A stretch of DNA of 32,203 bases, from positions 1 through 32,203 of the forward strand of contig CAJUDV010000027.1 of the NCBI GenBank assembly GCA_910585385.1, written 5' to 3'. The notes beneath the pieces were generated by a model. It was not told the DNA's origin and searched no databases. It saw only the letters and a program-made list of their open reading frames with translations. This document shows, piece after piece, positions 24,452 to 31,962 of the stretch (positions within the stretch are counted from its first letter, which is position 1; each line of letters starts with the position of its first letter). A program made the position numbers and the translations under genes. This DNA comes from an uncultured Oscillibacter sp. (GTDB lineage: Bacteria > Bacillota > Clostridia > Oscillospirales > Oscillospiraceae).

Positions 24452-26461
24452 ATGAAAGCATTGATTTTGAATTCTGGCATGGGTACCCGCATGGCGCCTC
24501 TGACAGACCGCCAGCCGAAATGTCTCACGGAGATCTCCCCCCGGGAGACGATTCTCAGCCGTCAGCTGCGGATGCTGTCTGAGGCGGGAGTCACCGAAAT
24601 TGTCATCACCACAGGGCCTTTCGACTGTGTGGTAGAGCAGTACTGCAAGAATCTGGAACTGCCGGTGAGCATCACGTTTGTCAAAAATCCGGACTACCGG
24701 GAGACCAATTACATCTACTCCATCTACCTTGCAAGAGAGTATCTGACAGGGGATATTCTCCTGCTGCACGGCGATTTGGTGCTGGAAAACGCCGTGCTGG
24801 ACGCGGTGCTGGAAAGCGGCGGCAGCTGCGCGGCGGTGAGTTCCACCGTCGCGCTTCCCCAGAAGGATTTCAAGGCGGTTCTGCGGGACGGCCTGATTAC
24901 AAAGATTGGCGTGGAGTTTTTTACCGACGCGGTGGCCGCCCAGCCGCTGTATTTGCTGCGGGAAAAGGAGTGGAGGGTCTGGCTGGCTGAGATCGCCGCC
25001 CTCTGTGAGGCGGGCGAGGTCAAGGGCTACGCGGAGGCGGCGTTCAACCGGGTGTCCGCCCAATGCCCCCTGCGCCCGCTGGATATTCGGAACATGCTCT
25101 GCGCCGAGGTGGACAACCCGGAGGATCTGGCCGTTGTGTCCCACCGCCTGCGGGAGGTGGAGAGCCGGACGGTGTACATGTGCTTTTCCACGGATATGCT
25201 CCACAGCGGGCACATTTCCATTATCAGGAAGGCGCAGCGCCTGGGAAGGCTCATCGTCGGCGTTCTCTCCGATGAGGCGGTGGCCAGCTATAAGCGGTTT
25301 CCGCTGCTGCCCTTTGAGGAGCGGCGGGCCATGTTTGAGAGCATTACCGGCGTGTATCAGGTGGTGGAGCAGCGGACCCTGAGCTATCGGGAAAATCTGG
25401 AGGCCTATCACCCCGCGTATTTGGTTCATGGCGACGACTGGGTCGACGGCTTTCAAAAGCCGGTTCGGGACGAGGCCATCTCCGTATTGGCCTCCTACGG
25501 CGGACAGCTGGTGGAGTTTCCCTACGCCCGCAATGAGAAATACCGGGCCCTGGAGGACCGCGCCCGGGCGGATCTGTCGCTGCCGGACATCCGCCGGGCA
25601 AGGCTGCGGAAGATGATTGCCATGAAGGGGACGGTTTCCGCCCTGGAGGCCCACAACGGCATTACCGGCTTAATCGCGGAGAAGACGGTGGTGTATCAAA
25701 ACGGAGGGGCCCGGCAGTTTGACGCCATGTGGGTCAGCTCCCTCTGCGACTCCACGGCCAAGGGCAAGCCGGACATGGAGCTGGTGGATATGACCTCCCG
25801 CTTTCGCACCATTGACGACATTTTGGAGGTCACCACAAAGCCGATTATTTTCGACGGGGACACCGGGGGGCTGACAGAGCATTTTGTGTACACCGTCCGG
25901 TCGCTGGAGCGGATGGGCGTCTCCATGGTGATTATAGAGGATAAGATTGGCTTGAAGAAGAACTCTCTTTTCGGAAAAGAGGCCAATCAGACACAGGATT
26001 CCATTGAGAATTTCTCCGCCAAAATTGCCGCCGGCAAGCGGGCGCAGAAGACCCGGGACTTTATGATCTGCGCCAGAATCGAAAGCCTGATTCTGGAGCG
26101 GGGCATGGAGGACGCGCTTCGGCGGGCCTTCGCCTTTCGGGAGGCCGGGGCGGACGCCATTATGATTCACAGCCGCAGGAGCGACCCCGCCGAGATTTTC
26201 GAGTTTGTGGAGAGATTCCGCGGGGAGGACCGGACGACGCCGCTGGTGCTGGTGCCCACCGCCTTCCGCGACGTCACGGAGGAGGAGTGGAAGCAAAGAG
26301 GCGTCAACATTGTCATCTACGCCAACCAGCTGACCCGGTCCGGATTTCCGGCCATGCGGAGAGCGGCGGAACTGATTTTGGAGCATGGCCGCGCGCGGGA
26401 GTGCGACGAGATCTGTATGCCGATTCAGGATATTATCACTCTGATTCCGGAGGAGCTTTGA
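24452..26461 (+). CDS. Nucleotidyltransferase - cytidylyltransferase - PEP mutase fusion
   Basis: A 669-residue, three-domain protein. Residues 1-235: a sugar-nucleotidyltransferase-like GT-A domain (LILNSGMGTRMAPLT, then PKCL), of the PntC type found with phosphonate genes. Residues 238-375: a glycerol-3-phosphate-cytidylyltransferase-like domain with the HxGH motif HSGH (251-254) and LVHGDDWVDG. Residues 390-669: phosphoenolpyruvate mutase, with the metal-binding FDGDTGG (D468, D470) and signature EDKIGLKKNS (496-505). PEP mutase makes phosphonopyruvate, the first step of nearly all phosphonate synthesis. The two nucleotidyltransferase domains would put CMP on a phosphonate. Known PntC-AepX fusions join the first and last domains; carrying both transferase types is worth note. 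AGGAG precedes ATG 24452 by about seven bases. The assigned gene order supports a phosphonate-decorated glycan. Confidence 0.9.
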   Translation: MKALILNSGMGTRMAPLTDRQPKCLTEISPRETILSRQLRMLSEAGVTEIVITTGPFDCVVEQYCKNLELPVSITFVKNPDYRETNYIYSIYLAREYLTGDILLLHGDLVLENAVLDAVLESGGSCAAVSSTVALPQKDFKAVLRDGLITKIGVEFFTDAVAAQPLYLLREKEWRVWLAEIAALCEAGEVKGYAEAAFNRVSAQCPLRPLDIRNMLCAEVDNPEDLAVVSHRLREVESRTVYMCFSTDMLHSGHISIIRKAQRLGRLIVGVLSDEAVASYKRFPLLPFEERRAMFESITGVYQVVEQRTLSYRENLEAYHPAYLVHGDDWVDGFQKPVRDEAISVLASYGGQLVEFPYARNEKYRALEDRARADLSLPDIRRARLRKMIAMKGTVSALEAHNGITGLIAEKTVVYQNGGARQFDAMWVSSLCDSTAKGKPDMELVDMTSRFRTIDDILEVTTKPIIFDGDTGGLTEHFVYTVRSLERMGVSMVIIEDKIGLKKNSLFGKEANQTQDSIENFSAKIAAGKRAQKTRDFMICARIESLILERGMEDALRRAFAFREAGADAIMIHSRRSDPAEIFEFVERFRGEDRTTPLVLVPTAFRDVTEEEWKQRGVNIVIYANQLTRSGFPAMRRAAELILEHGRARECDEICMPIQDIITLIPEEL

Positions 26462-26464
26462 CGG

Positions 26465-27598
26465 ATGGTACAGACGGTATTGACGCCGGAGCAGAATTAT
26501 CAGGCGCTGGACCGGTATATCCGGGAGCGGATGGGGCGCCGGATTTTTCTGGTCCACGGTCGTTCCTTTCCCCGAACAAAGGCGGGCGCGCATCTGCGGG
26601 ACTTCGCGGAGCGGCAGGGCATCGCGCTGGTCTCCTTTACGGACTTCTCCCCCAATCCCCAGTATGAGGCGGTGATTCAGGGGGTGGAGCGCTTCCGGCG
26701 AACGGGCTGCGATTCCATCATCGCCGCCGGCGGCGGCAGCGCCATGGATACCGCCAAATGCGTGAAGCTGTGGGCGAATCTGGCTCCCGGGGAGAACTGC
26801 CTGAGACAGGAGATTGTCCCCAATCAAATTCCCCTTCTGGCGATACCCACCACGGCCGGCAGCGGCAGCGAGGCCACCCGGTTTGCGGTGATCTATTACG
26901 GCGGGGAAAAACAGTCGATTGCCCACGAGAGCTGCCTTCCCTCCGCGGTGCTGCTAGACCCCTCCGCTTTGGGGACGCTGCCGGATTACCACCGGAAGTC
27001 CGCCATGCTGGACGCGCTGTGCCATGGGGTTGAGTCCTTTTGGTCGGTGCGCTCGAGCCAGGAGAGCAGAGACTATTCTGAAGCGGCCATTCGCGGCGTT
27101 CTCCGGCATTTGGACGGGTATCTTGACAACCGGGAGAACGGATGGGAGGGCATGCTTCAGGCGGCGCATTTGGCGGGAAAGGCCATCAATATTGCCCAGA
27201 CCACCGCGGGACACGCCATGAGCTACAAGCTCACCAGCCTGTACGGCATCGCCCATGGACACGCGGCGGCGCTGTGCGTTGCACGGCTGTGGCCCTGCAT
27301 GCTGGAGCATCCGGAGCGGTGGAGGGACCCCAGAGGAGAGGGATACCGGGAGGAGATGCTTGCCCGCCTCGGGGCCGCTATGGGCCGGAATACGCCCCAA
27401 GGGGGGGCGGAGGCGTTCCAGGAGATTCTCCGGCGGATGGACCTGACGGCTCCGGTATGTACGCGGGAGGAGCTCCGGCGGCTGGTGCTTGCCGTGAATC
27501 CCGTGCGGCTGGGGAATCACCCGGTTTCCCTTGACGCCGCGGACATGGAAGCGCTGTATGGAAGCTTTTTGGCATGCGGCGGCGGCCGCGATGACTGA
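26465..27598 (+). CDS. Iron-dependent alcohol dehydrogenase, probable phosphonoacetaldehyde reductase
   Basis: A 377-residue group III Fe-dependent alcohol dehydrogenase. NAD(P) site: AAGGGSAMDTAK, then TTAGSGSEAT. Metal ligands D183 and H187 (DALCHG), H250 (TAGHAMSY) and H264 (GIAHGH); their spacing (4, 63 and 14 residues) equals that of the E. coli FucO ligands. Homologues in phosphonate clusters (PhpC, DhpG and FomC type) reduce phosphonoacetaldehyde to 2-hydroxyethylphosphonate. The neighbours, PEP mutase upstream and phosphonopyruvate decarboxylase downstream, supply precisely that aldehyde. No aminotransferase for 2-aminoethylphosphonate is in the window, so the alcohol branch is favoured. 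The gene begins four bases after the upstream stop with GGAGGAG as ribosome site. Confidence 0.88.
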   Translation: MVQTVLTPEQNYQALDRYIRERMGRRIFLVHGRSFPRTKAGAHLRDFAERQGIALVSFTDFSPNPQYEAVIQGVERFRRTGCDSIIAAGGGSAMDTAKCVKLWANLAPGENCLRQEIVPNQIPLLAIPTTAGSGSEATRFAVIYYGGEKQSIAHESCLPSAVLLDPSALGTLPDYHRKSAMLDALCHGVESFWSVRSSQESRDYSEAAIRGVLRHLDGYLDNRENGWEGMLQAAHLAGKAINIAQTTAGHAMSYKLTSLYGIAHGHAAALCVARLWPCMLEHPERWRDPRGEGYREEMLARLGAAMGRNTPQGGAEAFQEILRRMDLTAPVCTREELRRLVLAVNPVRLGNHPVSLDAADMEALYGSFLACGGGRDD

Positions 27599-27623
27599 TG
27601 GATTGATTTGAGGGTGGAGGACT

Positions 27624-28745
27624 ATGAACGCGGAAACTTTTACGAAGATATTGGGCGCGGATTTCTACACCGGCGTGCCGGACTCGCAGCTGCGCCCGCT
27701 GTGCGACTGCCTGATGCGTGTCTACGGGACGGACCCCCGCCGCCATGTCATCGCCGCCAATGAGGGGAACGCCGCCGCCCTGGCGGCTGGATACCATCTG
27801 GCCACGGGGAAAACTGCCGTGGTATATTTGCAGAACTCCGGAGAGGGAAATCTCATCAACCCGCTGGCGTCGCTGCTGCACCGGTATGTGTATGGAATCC
27901 CCGTGCTGTTTGTAGTGGGATGGCGGGGAGAGCCGGGCGTGCACGACGAGCCCCAGCACCGCTACCAGGGCATTGTGACCCAAAAGCTGCTGGAGGATCT
28001 GGAGGTCCGCTCCTTTGTCGTTGACTCGGAGACCACAGAGGAGGAGGTCAGGCGGGCTATGACGGAATTCAGGCCGCTGCTGGCTGAGGGGGGAAGCGCC
28101 GCCTTTGTGATTCGTAAAAACGCTCTGACCGGCGAGGGCGGCGCGGTTTATCAAAATGGCTATGAGATGAACCGGGAGGCGGTGATCCAGCGCATTGTCC
28201 AGGCCGCCGGGGGAGATGTAATCGTCTCCACCACCGGCAAGGCCAGCCGTGAGCTGTTTGAGTGCCGGGCCGCCCAAGGGCGGGACCACAGCCGGGATTT
28301 TCTGACGGTGGGCTCCATGGGCCACGCGTCCTCCATCGCCATGGGGATCGCGCTGCAGCGCCCGGAGGCCAGGGTGTGGTGCCTGGACGGCGATGGCGCC
28401 CTGCTGATGCACATGGGCGCCATGGCGGTCATCGGCGCCGCCCGGCCCAAAAATCTGGTGCATGTTGTGATCAACAACGCCGCGCATGAGACGGTAGGCG
28501 GTATGCCGACTGCGGCGGGCGGGACAGACCTTCCGGGCGTTTCCAGATGCTGCGGCTACCCGACGGCGCTGACGGCGAAAACCTTCCCGGAGCTGGAATG
28601 CGCCCTGGCGAGGATACAGGGTGAGCGTGAGCTGAGCTTTTTGGAGGTAAAGTGCGCCATCGGCTCCCGCGGGGATTTGGGGCGGCCGGCCTCCACCCCG
28701 CAGGAGAATAAGCGGGCGTTTATGGAGTATCTCAAAAGCCTCTGA
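27624..28745 (+). CDS. Phosphonopyruvate decarboxylase
   Basis: A 373-residue TPP enzyme that decarboxylates phosphonopyruvate to phosphonoacetaldehyde, making the PEP mutase step effectively irreversible. Signature pieces: DFYTGVPDSQL, the TPP-activating Glu in AANEGNAAALAAGYHLATGK, VGWRGEPG, DEPQHRYQG, TTGKASRELFE, GSMGHASSIAMGIA, and the TPP/Mg motif CLDGDGALL followed by INNAAHETVGG. Length and motif order match the family (aepY/ppd). It is the last gene of the island, followed by a rho-independent terminator. GGAGG precedes ATG 27624. Together with the mutase and Fe-dehydrogenase it completes the route PEP - phosphonopyruvate - phosphonoacetaldehyde - 2-hydroxyethylphosphonate. Confidence 0.93.
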   Translation: MNAETFTKILGADFYTGVPDSQLRPLCDCLMRVYGTDPRRHVIAANEGNAAALAAGYHLATGKTAVVYLQNSGEGNLINPLASLLHRYVYGIPVLFVVGWRGEPGVHDEPQHRYQGIVTQKLLEDLEVRSFVVDSETTEEEVRRAMTEFRPLLAEGGSAAFVIRKNALTGEGGAVYQNGYEMNREAVIQRIVQAAGGDVIVSTTGKASRELFECRAAQGRDHSRDFLTVGSMGHASSIAMGIALQRPEARVWCLDGDGALLMHMGAMAVIGAARPKNLVHVVINNAAHETVGGMPTAAGGTDLPGVSRCCGYPTALTAKTFPELECALARIQGERELSFLEVKCAIGSRGDLGRPASTPQENKRAFMEYLKSL

Positions 28746-28860
28746 ATGAGCGCGTATTTCCGCTTGAAGTCCCCCGCCTCTGCCTGGGCTCCGCGGCCTT
28801 CCCTCATCCGGCGTTCCAAACCCGCATGTCCGGCGCCGAGCGCTTTTGGACAGTATGAAA

Positions 28861-28888
28861 GGGCAGATGCCGGTTAAGACATCTGCCC
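28861..28888. other. Hairpin upstream of the island terminator
   Basis: A 9-bp stem (GGGCAGATG, 10-base loop, CATCTGCCC). No T-run on either strand. It sits directly next to the terminator hairpin and may form a composite element with it. Confidence 0.5.
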
Positions 28889-28892
28889 CGCA

Positions 28893-28929
28893 GCCGCCCC
28901 TGGTACGCGCAGTACCAGGGGCGGCTTTT
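28893..28929 (+). terminator. Rho-independent terminator of the glycan island
   Basis: A perfect 14-bp stem (GCCGCCCCTGGTAC, loop GCGCA, GTACCAGGGGCGGC) followed by TTTT on the + strand, about 150 bp after the last island gene. Confidence 0.8.
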
Positions 28930-29205
28930 CAGAGATTTAAGACGGGTTTATTGTAGCGTGGGCGATACAAAGTGTCAATATAAGCCCTGCGTTTGTGAGC
29001 GCTGGCGGCATGGCCAGCTAGTGGACGGGCTCATGTTTCTCCCAGATTTGCGCCCAAAACCAAACGGGACTTTGCTCCGGTGTGCAAGAAGCGGTCGAGA
29101 CCGATTTTAGGAATGATGCTGCGGACACGCAAGGAAGGGGGTGTCTGCGGGGGGAACCTCAGCGGGGTCCCCCCCTGCGGGATTTCAATCAGCCCGCCGC
29201 AGCGT

Positions 29206-29232
29206 CCCGCCTTTGCCAACGGCAAAGGCGGG
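29206..29232. other. Intergenic hairpin
   Basis: A perfect 12-bp stem (CCCGCCTTTGCC, loop AAC, GGCAAAGGCGGG). It stands five bases before the 18-bp hairpin at 29238-29276. Confidence 0.6.
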
Positions 29233-29237
29233 GGTCA

Positions 29238-29276
29238 CCAAAAAGAGAGACAGGCAATGCCTGTCTCTCTTTTTGG
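29238..29276. terminator. Bidirectional terminator-like hairpin
   Basis: A perfect 18-bp stem (CCAAAAAGAGAGACAGGC, loop AAT, GCCTGTCTCTCTTTTTGG). The outer A5/T5 tracts give a T-run on both strands, fitting a terminator that serves transcripts arriving from the island and from the minus-strand module. Confidence 0.75.
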
Positions 29277-29488
29277 ACAAAGGCGGCAAAATCGATCTCC
29301 CCGACAGGTGTTCGATTCTGTTTTTGCGCCCAAGACAAACCCGACAGTAATGCTTTCGAGTAAAATGTGCATTTATTTTTGAGAAATCCAGATGTGGATT
29401 TTTGAAAAAGGAACGCACATAACTCATCAAAGCTGCGGCCTTCTTATTTTTGAAAGGAAATTGTTTTCGCAGAATAATTCAGCATATA

Positions 29489-30370
29489 TTATCCATTATC
29501 CGTGTCAGAGGCACCTGTTTCCTCAGCGACTACTCCCTCGATCATATCGGTTACCACCTGATTAAGCTGGGCTGCATTCTGGGATGTAATCACAGGAACA
29601 CCAGTCTGCGTTTCCACAGCCTTGCGTGCATCCCCAGCCACTTTGCCGCCCGCACGCGCTATCTCAACATTTTCTGCAAATGTTTCAGGCTCTTTTTGTT
29701 TCGAGATCTCTGTGGTGGTCGCTTCGGCCAGCATATTCAAGACCAACTCCAGCGTGGTCATATTATCACGGAGATTCTCTTTTTTCAAACCTTTGAGACG
29801 TTTATACTGCCTGGTTGTCATACCGGACCATGCGCGGGAGATCTCATCGGTCAGGATGGCATATTCGATACCCTGTTGAACGCCACGGGCATCCCATTCA
29901 TCAGTCAGCTCTTTACGCACCTGGATCGCCTGGAGCCGCTGGTTGATCCATTCACGGCTGTATCCTTTTCTCTGATAGGTTTCCAAGGCCCGTTCAATGG
30001 TCAGCTCAGGATCGATGGTTTCTTCTATACGCTCCCGGCCAACTTGAGCCAGCCACATTTTGAACGGTTCTGCCTTGGGAGAAGGAATGGACTGGATGAT
30101 GCGCAGAAGCTGCTCGGTATCAGCTACATCGGTCAGCCGCTTTTTGCCGTCAGCCGCTGTCATCTTCAAACCGTGACAATTTGTCACGGTTTTATTGCCT
30201 TCCTCTCGCATCCGCTGTTTTAGCTTGCGCCAATAAGCGGCAGGATCTTTACTGTCTGTCAGAACGGCTATCACATCTACGACTGAGAAGAACCATTCTT
30301 CCTTCTCCTCATCCCATGCGGTGCGGATACGCTTATCCTCAAAGAGCTGGATCTTATCATTTTGTCCCAT
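29489..30370 (-). CDS. Bro-N domain antirepressor-like protein
   Basis: A 293-residue protein on the minus strand. Start set at ATG 30370 with GGAGG nine bases upstream; a longer frame from 30415 would run deep into the upstream gene. The N-terminal 100 residues have the Bro-N pattern (IRTAWDEEKEEWFFSVVDV, then DSKDPAAYWRKLKQRM). The following stretch TVTNCHGLKM and SIPSPKAEPFKMWLAQVG is characteristic of the DinD/antirepressor group. The C-terminal half is helical and charged. Phage and mobile-element Bro proteins bind DNA and relieve repression; the role here is unknown. The start overlaps the upstream DUF6429-like gene by 14 bases, so they form an operon. A 25-base palindrome lies inside the gene (30168-30192). 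Confidence 0.78.
   Translation of the reverse strand: MGQNDKIQLFEDKRIRTAWDEEKEEWFFSVVDVIAVLTDSKDPAAYWRKLKQRMREEGNKTVTNCHGLKMTAADGKKRLTDVADTEQLLRIIQSIPSPKAEPFKMWLAQVGRERIEETIDPELTIERALETYQRKGYSREWINQRLQAIQVRKELTDEWDARGVQQGIEYAILTDEISRAWSGMTTRQYKRLKGLKKENLRDNMTTLELVLNMLAEATTTEISKQKEPETFAENVEIARAGGKVAGDARKAVETQTGVPVITSQNAAQLNQVVTDMIEGVVAEETGASDTDNG
30168..30192. repeat. Perfect palindrome inside the Bro-N gene
   Basis: AAACCGTGACAA, a single central T, then TTGTCACGGTTT: 12-base arms. On the coding strand it encodes part of NKTVTNCHGLK, a conserved stretch of the family. It has the size and symmetry of an operator for a dimeric DNA-binding protein. Confidence 0.65.
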
Positions 30371-30680
30371 CGATTCCAGCCTCCTCTCCATCATGCCGCT
30401 CCAGGGTGATCCCATACTGCTTCAGCAGTTCCAGGGCCTTTGCCATGCCCTCATCAGTGAAAGAGGCGGACTTGCTTCGGTTCCCGGCATTGACCAGCCC
30501 CTCATCCGTCAGTTCATTCAAAATACCGAAATCATACCCTTTCCAGGTCCGGCGGATTTGAAGACGAAACCCAGGACGGTCATGCTTTTCGTGGAGATCT
30601 GGAACGAGGCGCTCTTCCCAGGAGGTGAGATACATCAGCATCAGCATCAGAGTCAGATCCTTGACTGTATCTTTGTCCAT
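30357..30680 (-). CDS. Small DUF6429-like protein
   Basis: A 107-residue protein of unknown function. Start set at ATG 30680, eight bases after GGAGG (30693-30689 on the minus strand); a GTG at 30695 coincides with the ribosome site and is rejected. The sequence has a hydrophobic stretch (LTLMLMLMYLTSW), the segment RRTWKGYDFGILNELTDEG and SASFTDEGMAKALELL. This is the layout I associate with DUF6429 proteins, possibly a winged-helix-like fold. It is the first gene after a sigma-70-type promoter (30714-30742) and is followed by the Bro-N gene with a 14-base overlap. No enzymatic function can be assigned. Confidence 0.65.
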   Translation of the reverse strand: MDKDTVKDLTLMLMLMYLTSWEERLVPDLHEKHDRPGFRLQIRRTWKGYDFGILNELTDEGLVNAGNRSKSASFTDEGMAKALELLKQYGITLERHDGEEAGIDGTK

Positions 30681-30713
30681 CTGTTTGTCCTCCACGGGTA
30701 AGCCTTTGCTGTA

Positions 30714-30742
30714 ATTATAACATAGTGAAGGCGCTGTGTCTA
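30714..30742 (-). promoter_or_regulatory. Sigma-70-type promoter of the DUF6429/Bro-N pair
   Basis: On the minus strand: -35 TAGACA (30742-30737, five of six matches to TTGACA), a 17-base spacer, and a perfect -10 TATAAT (30719-30714). The start codon is about 34 bases further on. The -35 box overlaps the stop codon of the upstream Zn-ribbon gene. Confidence 0.75.
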
Positions 30743-31435
30743 CTCAAAGAGTTCAACAAGAGCAGATAAAAGTTCCAGAACAGGGTCAGGCACATCGTCC
30801 GCCGATCCCATATCCTGAATCTCTCCATTGGAGTATTCCACATGGACGTTCCACAGCGGGGATTCCGCATCCTCCGGATCGACATCGGCAGGGCCGCAAT
30901 AATCCTCTCCCCACCAGAAAATCTCCAGTGTGTGTACCGTCCACTTCAGGAGCTTTGCCAGGATTTTGGGCGGCGGCGATACTGTCTGAGATGCGCCATC
31001 CTGCTGGATGCGGACAATGGCTGGCGGTGTCTGGCTGACCTGATAGCTTTCTTTGACGTACATCAGGTCGCCATAGGGATCGCAGATCTCGCCATCGATG
31101 TTCAGCTTCAGCGTTTGGATGGACAGCTCCTGCTTTTTCTGGTTTCGCGCCTGGCGGGGAAATCGCTGCGCATAGACCATACAGGCCAGGGACTTCACCT
31201 CTGGCCGGCGGTCGTGGGTTCGATTTTTCAGCCACGTCATCTCGCTCTCGCTCAGGCGGCGCAACGGCAGATTTTCCAAACGGCGGAGCGTCATCTCCTC
31301 TGCCTGCCGCGCTGGTGAGAGGCGGGAACAGGCTTTGCAGATATGCGCCGCATGACCCCTGCCGCTGAAGCTCTCGTTGGACTTCCGCATCCCGCAGACC
31401 TTGCAGAAATGCCCCGGAAGTTTTTTCTTCGCCAT
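30740..31435 (-). CDS. Zn-ribbon protein of unknown function
   Basis: A 231-residue protein. Start set at ATG 31435, eight bases after GGAGG; upstream ATGs are too close to, or lie before, that site. The N-terminus has two Cys pairs, CKVC (C11, C14) and CKAC (C33, C36), which should bind one zinc, with a basic stretch around them. The rest contains a Trp- and acidic-rich stretch (TLEIFWWGEDYCGP, ADVDPEDAESPLWNV) and I recognise no catalytic motif. It overlaps the 3' part of the upstream DUF1016-type open frame by 650 bases in another frame. Its good ribosome site and zinc ribbon suggest that this frame is the genuine one in the overlap. Confidence 0.55.
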   Translation of the reverse strand: MAKKKLPGHFCKVCGMRKSNESFSGRGHAAHICKACSRLSPARQAEEMTLRRLENLPLRRLSESEMTWLKNRTHDRRPEVKSLACMVYAQRFPRQARNQKKQELSIQTLKLNIDGEICDPYGDLMYVKESYQVSQTPPAIVRIQQDGASQTVSPPPKILAKLLKWTVHTLEIFWWGEDYCGPADVDPEDAESPLWNVHVEYSNGEIQDMGSADDVPDPVLELLSALVELFE

Positions 31436-31904
31436 CCTCATCGCCTCCGCTGCCGTTACTATAACATGGATCGGCTGTGTTGTCGAGGGCCAGGCTTTCG
31501 TGGATACGCTCACGGATATTTCCGGCCAGTTCCAGCTTCGACCAGCCGAACTGCCCAGCCGCTTTGATATACCATGCCCGCTCCTGGGGAGTCAGTTCCG
31601 CCTCCAGGATGACCACATTTTGAGTCCAGCCGATGGTCATGGCCTCAGCCAGCACTTCCGGTGTGCTCTCATAGGTACGATAGAACTCCCGCATCCGGCG
31701 CAGGTTCCGGGGGGAGAAGCCGGAAGTGTCAGGGTATGCGCCGCACAGATACTCCGCCGCGGCAACAGCGGCGCCTTTCTCTGGCCTGTCGCTGACCAGC
31801 CGGCCAATCTCACAGTACAGTTCCATCTGGGGCAGGTCTGCCGTCATCAACGTATCCAGCGCCGCGAACATGGCGCTGTAGTCAACAGGTTTTCTGACGT
31901 TCAT
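30786..31904 (-). CDS. DUF1016 N-terminal domain protein (3' half doubtful)
   Basis: An open frame of 372 codons on the minus strand. The first ~155 residues resemble the N-terminal domain of DUF1016/YhcG-type proteins: YCEIGRLVSDRPEKGAAV, YPDTSGFSPRNLRRMREFYR, IGWTQNVVILEAEL and ERAWYIKAAGQFGWS. YhcG-type proteins normally end in a PDDEXK nuclease domain; I see none here. The remaining ~215 residues overlap the Zn-ribbon gene in another frame and have the Pro/Arg/Gly-rich look of an untranslated shadow. Either the true protein is short and its stop has been lost, or a frameshift near 31430 removed the original C-terminus. AAAGGAG precedes ATG 31904. Confidence is good for the first half, low for the 3' limit. 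Confidence 0.5.
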   Translation of the reverse strand: MNVRKPVDYSAMFAALDTLMTADLPQMELYCEIGRLVSDRPEKGAAVAAAEYLCGAYPDTSGFSPRNLRRMREFYRTYESTPEVLAEAMTIGWTQNVVILEAELTPQERAWYIKAAGQFGWSKLELAGNIRERIHESLALDNTADPCYSNGSGGDEDGEEKTSGAFLQGLRDAEVQRELQRQGSCGAYLQSLFPPLTSAAGRGDDAPPFGKSAVAPPERERDDVAEKSNPRPPARGEVPGLYGLCAAISPPGAKPEKAGAVHPNAEAEHRWRDLRSLWRPDVRQRKLSGQPDTASHCPHPAGWRISDSIAAAQNPGKAPEVDGTHTGDFLVGRGLLRPCRCRSGGCGIPAVERPCGILQWRDSGYGIGGRCA

Positions 31905-31921
31905 TCTGGTTTCTCCTTTCC

Positions 31922-31945
31922 GGCGCGGGTGCGCCTGTTTTTTTT
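31922..31945 (+). other. Short GC hairpin plus T-run on the plus strand
   Basis: GGCGC, loop GGGT, GCGCC, then TG and eight T. It resembles a plus-strand terminator although the flanking genes are on the minus strand. Confidence 0.35.
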
Positions 31946-31962
31946 ATTCTCTGGAGTTTGAA

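Larger units (their letters stand above)
28746..29488. other. Gene-free stretch between the island and the minus-strand module
   Basis: About 740 bases at a convergent junction. I see no convincing gene. It carries tandem hairpins at 28861-28888 and 28893-28929, a G/C-run hairpin at about 29149-29175 (GGGGGGA ... TCCCCCC), and two strong hairpins at 29206-29232 and 29238-29276. Short open frames here (for example 29080-29382 on the + strand) run through the hairpins and have no ribosome sites. Confidence 0.6.

Noticed and set aside
29080..29382. Short plus-strand open frames in the right-hand spacer
   Set aside because: They run through strong hairpins, have no ribosome site, and overlap each other in several frames.
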